Origin: Candidatus Helarchaeota archaeon
Lineage (GTDB): Archaea; Asgardarchaeota; Lokiarchaeia; Helarchaeales; HEL-GB-A
Assembly: GCA_013375455.1 (NCBI GenBank)
Contig: JABXJT010000079.1
Span: 1 to 22,700, forward strand
Direction: 5' to 3'
Length of the DNA stretch: 22,700 bases
Below are positions 1 through 8,185 of the stretch, one piece after another (the first letter of the stretch is position 1; the number at the start of each line of letters is the position of its first letter). The notes under the pieces were generated by a model. The model did not search any database, was not told the DNA's origin, and was given only the letters and a program-made list of their open reading frames with translations. Made by a program: the position numbers and the translations under genes.

Positions 1-2
1 CC

Positions 3-329
3 ATTAGCAATGTATTATTTGCTTATTTAATTAACCTCAGCTTGCTTCCCACTTGGATTACTATTCTGATATCTCTAACTTTTGGGTTACCCGTGATCGT
101 GAGTTGGAGTAAGCAAACGATAACTAACCGGGATAATTCAAATACAACTCGAATCACGACCGGCATCGGAGGAGGAATAGGACTTGCAATGTTAATTTAC
201 CTCCCAACACCTTACCGTGAACTCATGATTTTTTCGATTTTTGGAAGCGTTTTCTTAATCTTATATTTTGGAAAAATTAGGAGATATAAGAGGAGTTCTC
301 TAGAAGTTCAACAGCGATCCAATCTTTAG
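3..329 (+). CDS. Membrane protein, 5' end outside window
   Basis: The reading frame is open from the first bases of the window with no in-frame stop, so the gene very probably starts upstream. The first internal start candidate is a TTG at 42. The visible C-terminal ~108 residues hold two to three hydrophobic segments (around TWITILISLTFGLPVIV, a Gly/Ile-rich stretch, and MIFSIFGSVFLILYF). They end in a basic tail (KIRRYKRSS), which by the positive-inside rule suggests a cytoplasmic C-terminus. It is convergent with the ATPase gene and the two overlap by 4 bp. I do not recognise the family. It could be the end of a larger multi-span transporter or transferase. Confidence 0.6.
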   Translation: MSNVLFAYLINLSLLPTWITILISLTFGLPVIVSWSKQTITNRDNSNTTRITTGIGGGIGLAMLIYLPTPYRELMIFSIFGSVFLILYFGKIRRYKRSSLEVQQRSNL

Positions 330-2218
330 ACTTGGTCTGCCCTAATAATTTTATGACATTTCGAGCAAATCGCATTAAATCCTTCATGTAGCAATTTCAG
401 GTTATCAGGCGATAGGTCATTTCGGCAAAAGGGGCATTTTTTTGCTACTTTAGAGGGAGCTGCTGTTGGTTCAGTTATGGAAGCTACTTCCTCAGCGGGA
501 ACTTCAGGGGCTTCAAGGCTAATGGTGGGATATACGGCATGTGCAATTTCGCGACCTTTGACGGAAGGATTCTTTTTTGCACCCTTGATTAGTAATTCTG
601 CTTCGGCCTGTACCAATTCAATAATGGTGAGCTTGTCACTCGCTGCTTGAGTGATGGAAGTATATTTTTTGCCAGCGGTCCCCTTCGGCACTATTAGAAT
701 GCCCTTATTAATAGCGCCCATTGTTATTGCATCTATAATGCGATTGGCGGCGTAATATGCAGCTACGCCACCGCTCCTATCAAAGGTCTTCACCGATGGC
801 ACTTCTATACCATACTTTTGATTGGTTTCCTTTTCCACAATGATACCCGCGAGTTTCTTTGATTTACCACCCTTCCCCTTGAATTCTGGTTCTAAGGCTA
901 TTTCCAGGGATTTGTCTAGTTGACGGGAGATGGTTGAAATGGAATCGATGGCGGCTCCTGCCACGGAGCTTGGATTCACGTTAATGACGTATTCGTCGGG
1001 ACCAATGGTCATTTGAACAGAAGTTCTAGCCGGCTTTATCTCATCTAATATAGATAATGCCCTTGTAACCGCAGGAGTAATTTCAGGAATGACAATTTTC
1101 GGTAAACCTTCGCCAAAAACTACCATATCCATGTAATCTCTAATAATTTTGATGGATTCCCTTGGATTTCCTTTTGATTTCCTATGAACTTTCTCGAAAA
1201 TTTCATCATTTAATGGGAACAAGGGATTTGCTGGCAATGGGACGTTTTTCTCGTTTTCCCAGAAGTTTTGCATGGCCGAAATGTAGAATTCTTCAATGTC
1301 CTTGACTTCGAATGGTTTCAAATTAGCTTCCTTTTCCATTCGAGATTTCAGTGCAGGATCTGCAATTTCATTCAAAACGCGGATCCAAACCTCTTCAAGA
1401 CATGCAGTGATTATAAGGATGTTTGGAAGCTCATTATAAAGTCGTTTAATGGTTTCCAATAGCCGCATTTCTGCGTCGGAACCAAAAGTTCTGAATGGAA
1501 TCTCCAATTCATCGAAGTATAATATTATGACTTTATTCATGTTTTGCGCGAAAATCTTTAGGGTTGCAAGGCAGACATCATCAGCCTCAAGCACCGAATT
1601 TAATTTCAATTTTTCTAATTCTTCTTCCGTAAAATTTTCTCCCAACAACCAACGTTCTGCAGCGGCTTTTAGCCCCTGATCCTTGGCCATACCATAAATG
1701 ATAAGTGCACGAACCACATCTACGGCGACCCCTGGATAGTATTTTATTGCGTGATTTATTACCTCTTTTAAGGACGGACCAAATAACTTGCCCTTTCTCC
1801 CATAAGTTTCGATGATTTGTGAGCTAACCCTATCAAGTAATTCATTTACTTCGTCAGCCAGACAGGTATATATGTGTAATAGAGTGCGAATAGGGGTGGG
1901 TGGCGAAGGCACATATACACAAACCCATTTATCCCCTTCAACTTCTTCTAAATCCTTTAAAACCCAGTAAAAATGCGTCTTTCCGGTGCCTGCAATGCCA
2001 ACAATGGGAACAAGCCGCGGAGTGCCATCTGAGATCGTGGATCGTAGGGCTCTTCGAACCACTCGCTCCACTTCCGCTCTAGGCGACTTAATATCAATGG
2101 TATCTCGGACATCGCCTCTTGAAACGAAACGATCGAACGGAGTTCCTTCTTTAAGAATCTCCGTATACATTTCAACTTCATCGTCTGTCATTGTAATTTT
2201 CTTTTTTTCCTCAGCCAA
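326..2218 (-). CDS. AAA+/ORC-like P-loop ATPase with C-terminal zinc ribbon
   Basis: A 630-residue protein. Walker A is GIAGTGKT (74-81). Walker B is ILYFDE (232-237). A sensor-1-like strand (ILIITACLEE, about 267-276) and a lid motif KGNPRESIKII (349-359) resemble the sensor-2 region of ORC/Cdc6-type and related AAA+ ATPases. Residues 400-560 form an alpha/beta region I cannot assign. After a Pro/Glu-rich linker (565-590) comes a zinc ribbon with C595xxC598 and C618xxC621. The start is TTG with GAGG about 9 nt upstream; an in-frame ATG at codon 10 is the alternative. It is a single gene divergent from nothing close. The architecture suggests nucleotide-driven remodelling of nucleic acid or protein, but no partner is encoded nearby and the substrate is unknown. 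The ATPase assignment is firm; the cellular role is not. Confidence 0.88.
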   Translation of the reverse strand: MAEEKKKITMTDDEVEMYTEILKEGTPFDRFVSRGDVRDTIDIKSPRAEVERVVRRALRSTISDGTPRLVPIVGIAGTGKTHFYWVLKDLEEVEGDKWVCVYVPSPPTPIRTLLHIYTCLADEVNELLDRVSSQIIETYGRKGKLFGPSLKEVINHAIKYYPGVAVDVVRALIIYGMAKDQGLKAAAERWLLGENFTEEELEKLKLNSVLEADDVCLATLKIFAQNMNKVIILYFDELEIPFRTFGSDAEMRLLETIKRLYNELPNILIITACLEEVWIRVLNEIADPALKSRMEKEANLKPFEVKDIEEFYISAMQNFWENEKNVPLPANPLFPLNDEIFEKVHRKSKGNPRESIKIIRDYMDMVVFGEGLPKIVIPEITPAVTRALSILDEIKPARTSVQMTIGPDEYVINVNPSSVAGAAIDSISTISRQLDKSLEIALEPEFKGKGGKSKKLAGIIVEKETNQKYGIEVPSVKTFDRSGGVAAYYAANRIIDAITMGAINKGILIVPKGTAGKKYTSITQAASDKLTIIELVQAEAELLIKGAKKNPSVKGREIAHAVYPTISLEAPEVPAEEVASITEPTAAPSKVAKKCPFCRNDLSPDNLKLLHEGFNAICSKCHKIIRADQV

Positions 2219-2345
2219 TGCAATTCGCCTCGTAACACTCTAGTTCTGAGTAATCCCTCATTAAATGGTGTAAATTTCATACTTACAAAATTAATTCTGC
2301 TTTAAAAATATTAGTTTTACAAACTGAAAATTGTGAAATCGGATT

Positions 2346-2828
2346 CTATAAAGGTTTTTCGACTTTTGTCGACCCAACGATCCCCACGATTCCTCCGATG
2401 ACACACATGAACCAGCCAACGCCGAGAAAGCTTGTAATATAGAGTGAACTAATTTGAGCTGAATCAAAGAGATTAAGTGGGGTAAGTGGATAACCAGTTC
2501 CAATACCATCTATATAAAAGGCAGCAATGAATAGAATTGGACCAGCGATTGCCAAAATTCCACCAATTATACCCAGGGCTGGCTTTTTAATTGCAGGAAA
2601 AATTAGACTTCCACCTATCAACGCAATTAATCCAGCTAAAATGGTTAATACAGTGGGTGAGATAAGCAGCGTTCCTACAACTCTCATTCCAAAAAATGGA
2701 TTAAAGCCCGCACTGACCGAAATGCCCATTATCGTTTCTCTAATTGACCACCACCCCACCAACGAGCCGATTAGCACCACGGTCGCACAAATCAAGACTA
2801 AAATAGTGTTCTTATCCCATTCTACCAA
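2346..2828 (-). CDS. Small tetraspan membrane protein
   Basis: 160 residues with four predicted membrane helices (about 8-28, 51-79, 85-106, 131-152), a short polar N-terminus (MVEWDKN) and a short C-terminal tail ending in KVEKPL. The helices are rich in Gly, Ile and Ala. The only sizeable loops lie between helices 1-2 and 3-4. The start is TTG with a purine-rich AGGGG about 11 nt upstream. An ATG a few bases further upstream is in the wrong frame. It lies upstream of the AAA+ gene on the same strand with about 125 bp between, so co-transcription is possible but unproven. I do not recognise a family and no functional motif is visible. Confidence 0.72.
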   Translation of the reverse strand: MVEWDKNTILVLICATVVLIGSLVGWWSIRETIMGISVSAGFNPFFGMRVVGTLLISPTVLTILAGLIALIGGSLIFPAIKKPALGIIGGILAIAGPILFIAAFYIDGIGTGYPLTPLNLFDSAQISSLYITSFLGVGWFMCVIGGIVGIVGSTKVEKPL

Positions 2829-2937
2829 TTTTCATAACCCCTATTTAGTTTGTAATAGAAATGTTTGATATAAAAAGTTATGGACTTTTTAATTAATCTA
2901 ATGAGTATAGAATTAGTTTTAATCATCTATTTATAAT

Positions 2938-3144
2938 ATGATTACGTACAAACAAGTTAAATCTAATTTAATTCGAGTCTTAGATCAGTCACAAATGCCT
3001 CGATCTAAATCTAATCATCAAATACTTTATAAAATTTATGGAAATGGGGATATAACACTTGAAAATACGTTTGCACCGAGTAAAAATATGATTAAATTCG
3101 GAATGGTGACGAAATTTTTATCAAGCTCAGATACTTACTTATAA
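2938..3144 (+). CDS. Small hypothetical protein (68 aa)
   Basis: An ATG-initiated 68-residue frame with a balanced, soluble-looking composition (basic N-terminal half, a polar middle with GNGDITLEN, then mixed strand/helix character). No ribosome binding site is visible. A TATA-like TTTATAAT directly abuts the ATG, which is too close to be its promoter. It precedes the 115-residue gene by 33 bp on the same strand, so the two could be co-transcribed. No family recognised. The absence of a ribosome binding site keeps this uncertain. Confidence 0.4.
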   Translation: MITYKQVKSNLIRVLDQSQMPRSKSNHQILYKIYGNGDITLENTFAPSKNMIKFGMVTKFLSSSDTYL

Positions 3145-3177
3145 ACAAATCCATAAAAGAACTATGGAGATAATTGA

Positions 3178-3525
3178 ATGAGTGAAGATAATAATGAAGA
3201 AGAAAAAGTGGGCTTAATTGAATTGGAATCCTTAAAAGATTTAGTTCATTTGATAATAAATACTCCATTCCACACGATAGATCATATTAAACTCAAGAAA
3301 AAACATTATTATTTCTTAATTGTTGGAGGACTCCCGGGATTTTCTCACATAATTTATTTTTATTGCCAAGACGAACCAATTATAGAAAATTTTATCATCT
3401 ATAATAATCTCCAGGATACGATCAGCTTTGGAGATAAAGTGGAAACACGTGGTGGTATCACATATCTTCCCATCATCCATATTAAAAATCAAAACATCAT
3501 CAAACCTGAAGATATCACGTTTTAA
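3178..3525 (+). CDS. Conserved-looking hypothetical protein (115 aa)
   Basis: A 115-residue protein with a clear ribosome binding site (GGAGAT, about 8 nt before the ATG). The first 12 residues are acidic (SEDNNEEE). The rest alternates hydrophobic strand-like segments such as HYYFLIVGG and HIIYFYCQDE, and ends with ITYLPIIHI followed by a short tail. This looks like a small beta-rich globular domain. There are no membrane helices. It lies 37 bp upstream of aroA' on the same strand, so the two may share a transcript. I do not recognise a family and cannot assign a function from context. Confidence 0.75.
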   Translation: MSEDNNEEEKVGLIELESLKDLVHLIINTPFHTIDHIKLKKKHYYFLIVGGLPGFSHIIYFYCQDEPIIENFIIYNNLQDTISFGDKVETRGGITYLPIIHIKNQNIIKPEDITF

Positions 3526-3562
3526 GTATCCTGAATTCATAGATTTTTAGAGTTGAATAACA

Positions 3563-4366
3563 ATGAGTTTAATAGGGAAAGCCATTCGGTTAGAACGCAT
3601 CATTAATAGGACTGACAAACGCACGATCATCGTGCCCATGGATCATGGCATGAGCGTGGGGCCTATCAAGGGATTAGAGAACTTGAAAGCGATGGTCGAT
3701 TTAGTGGCGGAAGGTGGTGCAGATGCGGTCTTAGGACATCTTGGGCTCCCAATGTATGGACACCGGAAATCAGGTAAAGACGTGGGGCTCATCATTCATC
3801 TATCTGCAAGCACGTCCTTGGGACCTTCTCCAAATAGTAAAATATTAGTCACGACTGTAGAGGATGCCATTCGCATCGGCGCTGACGCTTGTTCTGTCCA
3901 CATCAATGTCGGTGATGAAAATGAGGCCGAAATGCTTCGCACGCTTGGAGATGTCTCCCGAAAATGCAGGGAGTGGGGAATGCCGTTGCTAGCCATGATG
4001 TACCCGAGAGGCAAAAAGATAGATGATGAACATGACGTGAAGTTCGTCAAAATCGTGGCTCGCGTTGCGGCAGAGCTTGGGGTCGATATAGTGAAGACAA
4101 ATTATACAGGCTCGATTGAGTCATTTAAAGAGGTAACTGGAGGATGCGGGGCACCTGTTATAATTGCAGGAGGGCCGAAAAAAGGGACAATTGAAGAGCT
4201 CCTTCAGACAATAAAGGACTCAATTGAAGCAGGAGGAGCTGGTGTCGCGATTGGGAGAAACATATTCCAAGCAAATAATCCTACGAATGTAGTTCGCTCG
4301 ATTTACCGAATAGTTCATGAAGAATGGGCTGTTTCTGAAGCGATCAAGGAATTAAAATCTGGATAA
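3563..4366 (+). CDS. aroA': 2-amino-3,7-dideoxy-D-threo-hept-6-ulosonate synthase
   Basis: Class I aldolase of the DhnA/ADH-synthase family (267 aa, the usual length). In archaea this enzyme makes the six-deoxy heptulosonate that enters the alternative route to 3-dehydroquinate (AroA'/AroB'), which replaces DAHP synthase. From memory it aligns closely along its length with Methanocaldococcus MJ0400. The active-site residues described for that enzyme fall in place: Asp27 in PMDHG, Tyr147 in MMYPRG, and Schiff-base Lys178 in IVKTNYTG. The C-terminal phosphate-binding loops IIAGGPK and VAIGRNIFQ are also present. No aroB' is in the window, so the pathway genes are not fully clustered here. FBP aldolase activity is the main alternative, but the sequence favours ADH synthase. 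Confidence 0.93.
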   Translation: MSLIGKAIRLERIINRTDKRTIIVPMDHGMSVGPIKGLENLKAMVDLVAEGGADAVLGHLGLPMYGHRKSGKDVGLIIHLSASTSLGPSPNSKILVTTVEDAIRIGADACSVHINVGDENEAEMLRTLGDVSRKCREWGMPLLAMMYPRGKKIDDEHDVKFVKIVARVAAELGVDIVKTNYTGSIESFKEVTGGCGAPVIIAGGPKKGTIEELLQTIKDSIEAGGAGVAIGRNIFQANNPTNVVRSIYRIVHEEWAVSEAIKELKSG

Positions 4367-4514
4367 TCTGTAGAATCCCCATCAAAATTCTCACCTTTCT
4401 GTTGCATTGGTATAATTCTATTTTTTATATTTTTTGGGATGATATAAATATCGAAAAGATCATCATTTTGATTACATTAAGAAGCAAAGACTAAAAAATG
4501 GATGGAGCGAAGAA
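4367..4514 (+). promoter_or_regulatory. Intergenic promoter region for the GTPase gene
   Basis: This gap holds T-rich tracts (around 4420-4435) that could terminate the aroA' transcript. They are followed by a TATA-like GATATAAATAT near 4441-4451, about 65-75 nt upstream of the GTPase start. The GTPase ribosome binding site GGAG lies at 4504-4507. The assignment is by pattern only. Confidence 0.35.
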
Positions 4515-5423
4515 ATGGCGAGAGTCAGGCGATTTAAAATTGTATTCGCGGGATTAGCAAATTCTGGTAAGACCTCAATCCTATTAAATTTAAAAAGAGA
4601 GTATCATGGCGAGATCTTACCCACCAAAGGAATAGAACGTAGTGAGATGCGGGTTTTAGGGCATAATTTAGTGGAGTGGGACTTAGGAGGGCAGACATCT
4701 TTTCGAGAAGGGTATTTAAAACGAAAAGAGGCTTTCTATGATACAAATCTTTTATATTATGTTATTGATATTAATGATTCTAAAAATTTCGATGAAGCCT
4801 TAGATTATTTTAGGGACATTCTGGAAATTCTCCGCGAGGCAAGCCAATTTCCTAAAATAATAATTTGTTTGCATAAAATTGACTTACATCTTTCACCAGA
4901 AATGAATAAGACACTCCGAGAACAATTTGAAACCATCGGAGAAGATTTTAATATTAAATTTTTTGCCACGACTATCTTCAACATGTATAGTCTGATCAAC
5001 GCATTCTCGTATGGAATGCGGTTGTTATCAGGTCAAACTGAGGATTTGCAAGAACAATTAAAACAATTCGCCTCAGACACCAAGTCGGAGGCAATCATTC
5101 TCTTGGAAAGTAACGGATTTATTGTTGGAGAATACTATCATTCTGAGAACCTCAGAGAAATTACTCAAGATCTCACTCAAAATTTGGTCATTCCCTTTAT
5201 GACGACTAATTTCAGTGAAAAAATCGCTGATGTCCTTGATCGCATCATCGTTGAGCTCCATTCCGGCTTCTATATATTCGAGCCCCTCCAAATTAGCAAT
5301 TTTAAGATGAATGCCATTCGCTTCACGATCAGTGCGGAGCAAGCCATCGAGAAGTTCATCCTCCAGCCAATTATTGATTCATCTGCAAAAATGAAGAAAA
5401 TATTTGAAGACTTCTTTATATGA
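4515..5423 (+). CDS. Arf/Rag-like small GTPase fused to roadblock/longin-like domain
   Basis: 302 residues in two parts. Residues 7-170 are a small GTPase: P-loop GLANSGKT (13-20), switch-I Thr37 in LPTKG, G3 motif WDLGGQ (55-60, the Arf/Rag style WDxGGQ), and G4 motif HKID (120-123, a variant of NKxD). Residues about 178-300 look like a roadblock/longin fold: a helix, then strands with SEAIILLESNGFIVGEYY, a helix-rich centre, and a final long helix. A GTPase followed by a roadblock domain is the layout of eukaryotic Rag/Gtr GTPases. Similar modules are widely reported in Asgard archaea. A GGAG ribosome binding site precedes the ATG. The gene is convergent with the phosphoesterase, 7 bp apart. 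No lipid-anchor motif or N-terminal amphipathic Gly is visible. A role in membrane-associated signalling is inferred. Confidence 0.88.
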   Translation: MARVRRFKIVFAGLANSGKTSILLNLKREYHGEILPTKGIERSEMRVLGHNLVEWDLGGQTSFREGYLKRKEAFYDTNLLYYVIDINDSKNFDEALDYFRDILEILREASQFPKIIICLHKIDLHLSPEMNKTLREQFETIGEDFNIKFFATTIFNMYSLINAFSYGMRLLSGQTEDLQEQLKQFASDTKSEAIILLESNGFIVGEYYHSENLREITQDLTQNLVIPFMTTNFSEKIADVLDRIIVELHSGFYIFEPLQISNFKMNAIRFTISAEQAIEKFILQPIIDSSAKMKKIFEDFFI

Positions 5424-5430
5424 CCCAACT

Positions 5431-7089
5431 TCATTTTTTAGGACTTTTTACGGGTTCCTGAGTTCGTTTTGTTAGAAGGAAATTAACAATTACTGCACCC
5501 GCGATCCCAACTGCCAGAATGATACCTAAATAGAGTTGAAACTTGTCTGGATCCATACGATCCACCAAAGTTATGGTGACATATCCTGAGACTTCCTGCC
5601 CACGAGTATTATTCAAAGTAAATATGACATTAACAGTCCCCACGGCATCTCGTACCGGCCTAAATGTCACGATATCATTGGCTACATCGGTTACGTTTAT
5701 TAAACATAGAGTTGGATCAACTCCACTCACGGACCAAGTCAATTGCGTGGGCATATCTAGCCTGTCCCATTCATACATTGAGAGATCAAGAATCCAAGGT
5801 TCACAATTTTTCACGCGCGTGAAATCAGGTAGCCCCCCATTGATTTTTTCAGAGCCATCATATTGTCCTACTCGAAAGGTGATTGAGTCAGTTGCATCGC
5901 CCGAGGCACTGGTAGCGCGAACTCTAAGGGTGTGTTTTGTATCGGTGAGAACTGATGCATCAAAAGAAGCATTCCATAATTTCGGCTTTCCGGTATAATT
6001 CATTGAATTCCAACTACCGCCATCAATGCTATATTGAACCGAGGAAACAGGATTTTTATCAAAAACTAGCGCACGAATCGGAACGGTTTTGGAATCATTT
6101 GGAATGTCAAATGCTTGCAAGGTTAATTCCCAATCTATTGGGCAAGTAATTAATACTGCCGGCCAGGTATTGACTTGTTGAGATTTAGCAGATATCCCGT
6201 CATTATCTATAGCGAAAATGCGGTATACATTCTCATCGAATGATTGTCCTAAGGATCCCGTTTCTATACAAATGGTTCCGCCTTGATTGCGCTCGATATT
6301 ATCGTGGCCGTGTCCAAAGATATATGCAGATACGTTATAATCCTCCAAGAGTTCCAGAAAGGAACTATTTCCTGAGGTTGTATGATTGCCCACATCGTTC
6401 TCGGGATGATGCGCGAAGACGAATGTCATATTGGATGAAAGTGTTGTATTTAGTTCTTGTTCGAACCAGTCTAATTCGGTTTGGTTCAGATCACCAGAGG
6501 TGCCAGGGGGCCAACGATATCCTTCGGATTGGGCTGAGTTTAATCCAATAAAGGTGTAATTACCAAATAAGAAAGTTCGATTCCAGGTATAATAGTAATT
6601 TTTCTGGACGCTCCAATTGAGAAAATAGGAGAAAGTATCATCGCCATAACTATCATGGTTTCCTGGGAGGTCAAAATAGTAGCTGGCGTTGATCACACCC
6701 GCCGCGGCAAGTACATTATAGCGATCTCGCCACTGGTTCACGTCTTGTTCAACCGGAAGCGGGATTTTTCCATTTGTCAAGTCGCCGGTATCGATGATGA
6801 AAGATGGGTTCACGTATTGCATGTTCTCAAAGAAATCTCGAAAATATTGCCGGTTATTGCCCGTAAGAGTGTAGGCGCCAATGTGCACGTCAGTTATATG
6901 AACGAACCAGAAGATGTTGTCCGTGCTATTACTCAGATGCGCCTTCTGGTCACGAAGCATCGTCGTTGGGGTGCCTAAATACGAAGTGCGGTAAGAATTA
7001 ACATCAGGAGAGATATCCACAACAAGAAAGGCATAAACAAACGAAAGAATGAGTAAAACTACCGCTGCAAATTTAATAACCCTTTTCAT
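5431..7089 (-). CDS. Membrane-anchored extracellular metallophosphoesterase, TMEM62-like
   Basis: 552 residues. An N-terminal signal/anchor helix (4-24) is followed by a calcineurin-like phosphoesterase domain with all metal-binding motifs: D67xH69, GD (102-103), GNHD (143-146), H227 and GHGH (259-262). An Ig-like beta domain follows (about 310-408, starting PAVLITCP, with YSIDGG near 353). A second beta-rich region (420-510) comes next, then a C-terminal helix (518-538) and a basic tail. Many N-x-S/T sites fit an exported protein. The order phosphoesterase, Ig-like domain, membrane helix recalls human TMEM62, from memory. It is the last gene of an operon: its ATG overlaps the preceding stop codon by 4 bp (ATGA), indicating translational coupling with the membrane protein upstream. 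The substrate is unknown. Confidence 0.9.
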   Translation of the reverse strand: MKRVIKFAAVVLLILSFVYAFLVVDISPDVNSYRTSYLGTPTTMLRDQKAHLSNSTDNIFWFVHITDVHIGAYTLTGNNRQYFRDFFENMQYVNPSFIIDTGDLTNGKIPLPVEQDVNQWRDRYNVLAAAGVINASYYFDLPGNHDSYGDDTFSYFLNWSVQKNYYYTWNRTFLFGNYTFIGLNSAQSEGYRWPPGTSGDLNQTELDWFEQELNTTLSSNMTFVFAHHPENDVGNHTTSGNSSFLELLEDYNVSAYIFGHGHDNIERNQGGTICIETGSLGQSFDENVYRIFAIDNDGISAKSQQVNTWPAVLITCPIDWELTLQAFDIPNDSKTVPIRALVFDKNPVSSVQYSIDGGSWNSMNYTGKPKLWNASFDASVLTDTKHTLRVRATSASGDATDSITFRVGQYDGSEKINGGLPDFTRVKNCEPWILDLSMYEWDRLDMPTQLTWSVSGVDPTLCLINVTDVANDIVTFRPVRDAVGTVNVIFTLNNTRGQEVSGYVTITLVDRMDPDKFQLYLGIILAVGIAGAVIVNFLLTKRTQEPVKSPKK

Positions 7090-7655
7090 TTAACCTCTCC
7101 AATTTTAAATCCGTACTTAATGAGTTTATAAGCCACGCGATAAAGAATCGAAATGAGTAAGATGAAGAGTATCGTGTTAAAAGCGATTGAAAAATCCATT
7201 AAAGTTACTTCACCAACGAATAAAAGGTGCGGGAAGAACTGGATTGGGCGCACCACGTTGGTGAGAATTAATACGATGTATGTAAAAGTGCCACAGGCAA
7301 GAAATCCAGCTATTAAACAAAACCGAATGGTGATTAAGCCATCCCCTGATGATTGAATGTTCATTACTTTTTTACCGCTGAAGTGGAATTCAATCCCTAT
7401 TAGCATCAAAATGAGGCAAAGTGCTAACCAGAGGATACCATTTACAAGAACGTTAACTTGTCCATCGAATCCGGGGCTACCTGACTGGGAAGTGTAATGG
7501 CGTGGTAAAACATTAAAATTGATTGCCCCAAATATTAGGAAACTTATTCCAATAATGAAGCTGATTAACCCCAAGTTTTTGAATAAAAGTTCTGTAAATC
7601 TCTTTTGGTCAATCATTGATTCAGGACCATCATTTAGCTTTTTATTCAGTTTCAT
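7086..7655 (-). CDS. Four-helix membrane protein in phosphoesterase operon
   Basis: 189 residues. A polar N-terminus (about 1-26) is followed by four membrane helices (about 27-46, 68-88, 112-132, 154-175) and a basic C-terminus (KLIKYGFKIGEVK). The loop between helices 1 and 2 is Gly/Ser-rich. The gene overlaps the 84-residue membrane protein upstream by 14 bp, and its stop overlaps the phosphoesterase start by 4 bp. The three proteins are therefore probably made together and may form a membrane complex that holds or presents the phosphoesterase. No family recognised and no catalytic motif seen. Confidence 0.8.
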   Translation of the reverse strand: MKLNKKLNDGPESMIDQKRFTELLFKNLGLISFIIGISFLIFGAINFNVLPRHYTSQSGSPGFDGQVNVLVNGILWLALCLILMLIGIEFHFSGKKVMNIQSSGDGLITIRFCLIAGFLACGTFTYIVLILTNVVRPIQFFPHLLFVGEVTLMDFSIAFNTILFILLISILYRVAYKLIKYGFKIGEVK

Positions 7656-7896
7656 TTTTAGGATATTTTAATCCAAAATCTAAGACTCTGGTGCCAACAT
7701 AGAGAATGATAATCAACATCAGGAATACGACTAAAGCTGAGCTTAAAGGACTCACATCTAAGGGTTCGCCAGTTGGAGGGAAAATAACTGGAGTGATAAC
7801 GCCAGTTAGAACTAAAATGGCAAATCCCGCTGTTAATATTAACAATCCAGCACCGATCCATAGAATTATTTTTCTCTTTTTCTCTTGCTCTGCCAA
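7642..7896 (-). CDS. Two-helix small membrane protein
   Basis: 84 residues from the TTG at 7896, chosen because GGGG lies 6 nt upstream. A longer frame reaches a TTG at 7914, but that would place the ribosome binding site inside the gene. The protein has a charged N-terminus (AEQEKKRK), membrane helices at about 10-32 and 52-72, a Pro-rich loop (ITPVIFPPTGEP), and an acidic tail. It is the first gene of the three-gene operon that ends in the phosphoesterase. It overlaps the second gene by 14 bp. Function unknown. Confidence 0.75.
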   Translation of the reverse strand: MAEQEKKRKIILWIGAGLLILTAGFAILVLTGVITPVIFPPTGEPLDVSPLSSALVVFLMLIIILYVGTRVLDFGLKYPKNETE

Positions 7897-8035
7897 TTTT
7901 ATCCCCAAATACAAACTTTTTAAAATACAAAATGCATTTTTAAATTGATAACGAACTAAATATATAAAATAGATATAAAATCTTTTTGAAACCTACAAAC
8001 TGTAACTTGCATCAATTTAAAAGAAGGGATATTTA
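7897..8035. promoter_or_regulatory. Divergent promoter region
   Basis: A very AT-rich stretch between the minus-strand phosphoesterase operon and the plus-strand miniprotein gene. TATA-like runs (ATATATAAAA and ATATAAAAT) lie at about 7959-7981 and read well on both strands. They could serve both directions. No operator-like palindrome was identified. Confidence 0.35.
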
Positions 8036-8122
8036 ATGGACCTTGAAGAGAATATGGATGTCATTGGCATAATTATTTTGATTATTCTCCTAATTGTACT
8101 TGTTCAGCTGCTCAGTTTCTGA
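8036..8122 (+). CDS. 28-residue single-helix membrane miniprotein
   Basis: ATG to TGA, 28 codons. The acidic head MDLEENMD is followed by an unbroken Ile/Leu/Val helix of about 18 residues ending VQLLSF. The purine-rich AAGGGAT lies 5 nt upstream of the ATG, a credible ribosome binding site. The design (short charged head, one membrane span, no tail) is that of regulatory or scaffold miniproteins that bind larger membrane proteins. It sits between the divergent phosphoesterase operon and the ATC-hydrolase-like gene. The partner is unknown. The hydrophobic run plus the ribosome binding site make chance less likely, but the frame is very short. Confidence 0.5.
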   Translation: MDLEENMDVIGIIILIILLIVLVQLLSF

Positions 8123-8185
8123 TAACTGCTCTTTTTGATTCGCTAAAGACTATTTAATTATGTAAAATTTTTGAGGTTTTGCCGT

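Noticed and set aside
900..1020. Possible PD-(D/E)xK nuclease in the middle of the AAA+ protein (GIEVPSVK region)
   Set aside because: The spacing E-V-P-S-V-K does not give the D/ExK signature and no upstream catalytic Asp is clear, so I left the region unassigned.
2527..2868. 113-codon open frame on the plus strand
   Set aside because: It is antisense to the tetraspan membrane protein, and its Pro/Ile-rich composition is typical of reverse-strand reading of membrane helices.
5543..5998. 151-codon open frame on the plus strand
   Set aside because: It lies antisense to the metallophosphoesterase, whose motifs are complete; the translation is Ser/Thr/Arg-rich with no ribosome binding site, so it is a shadow.
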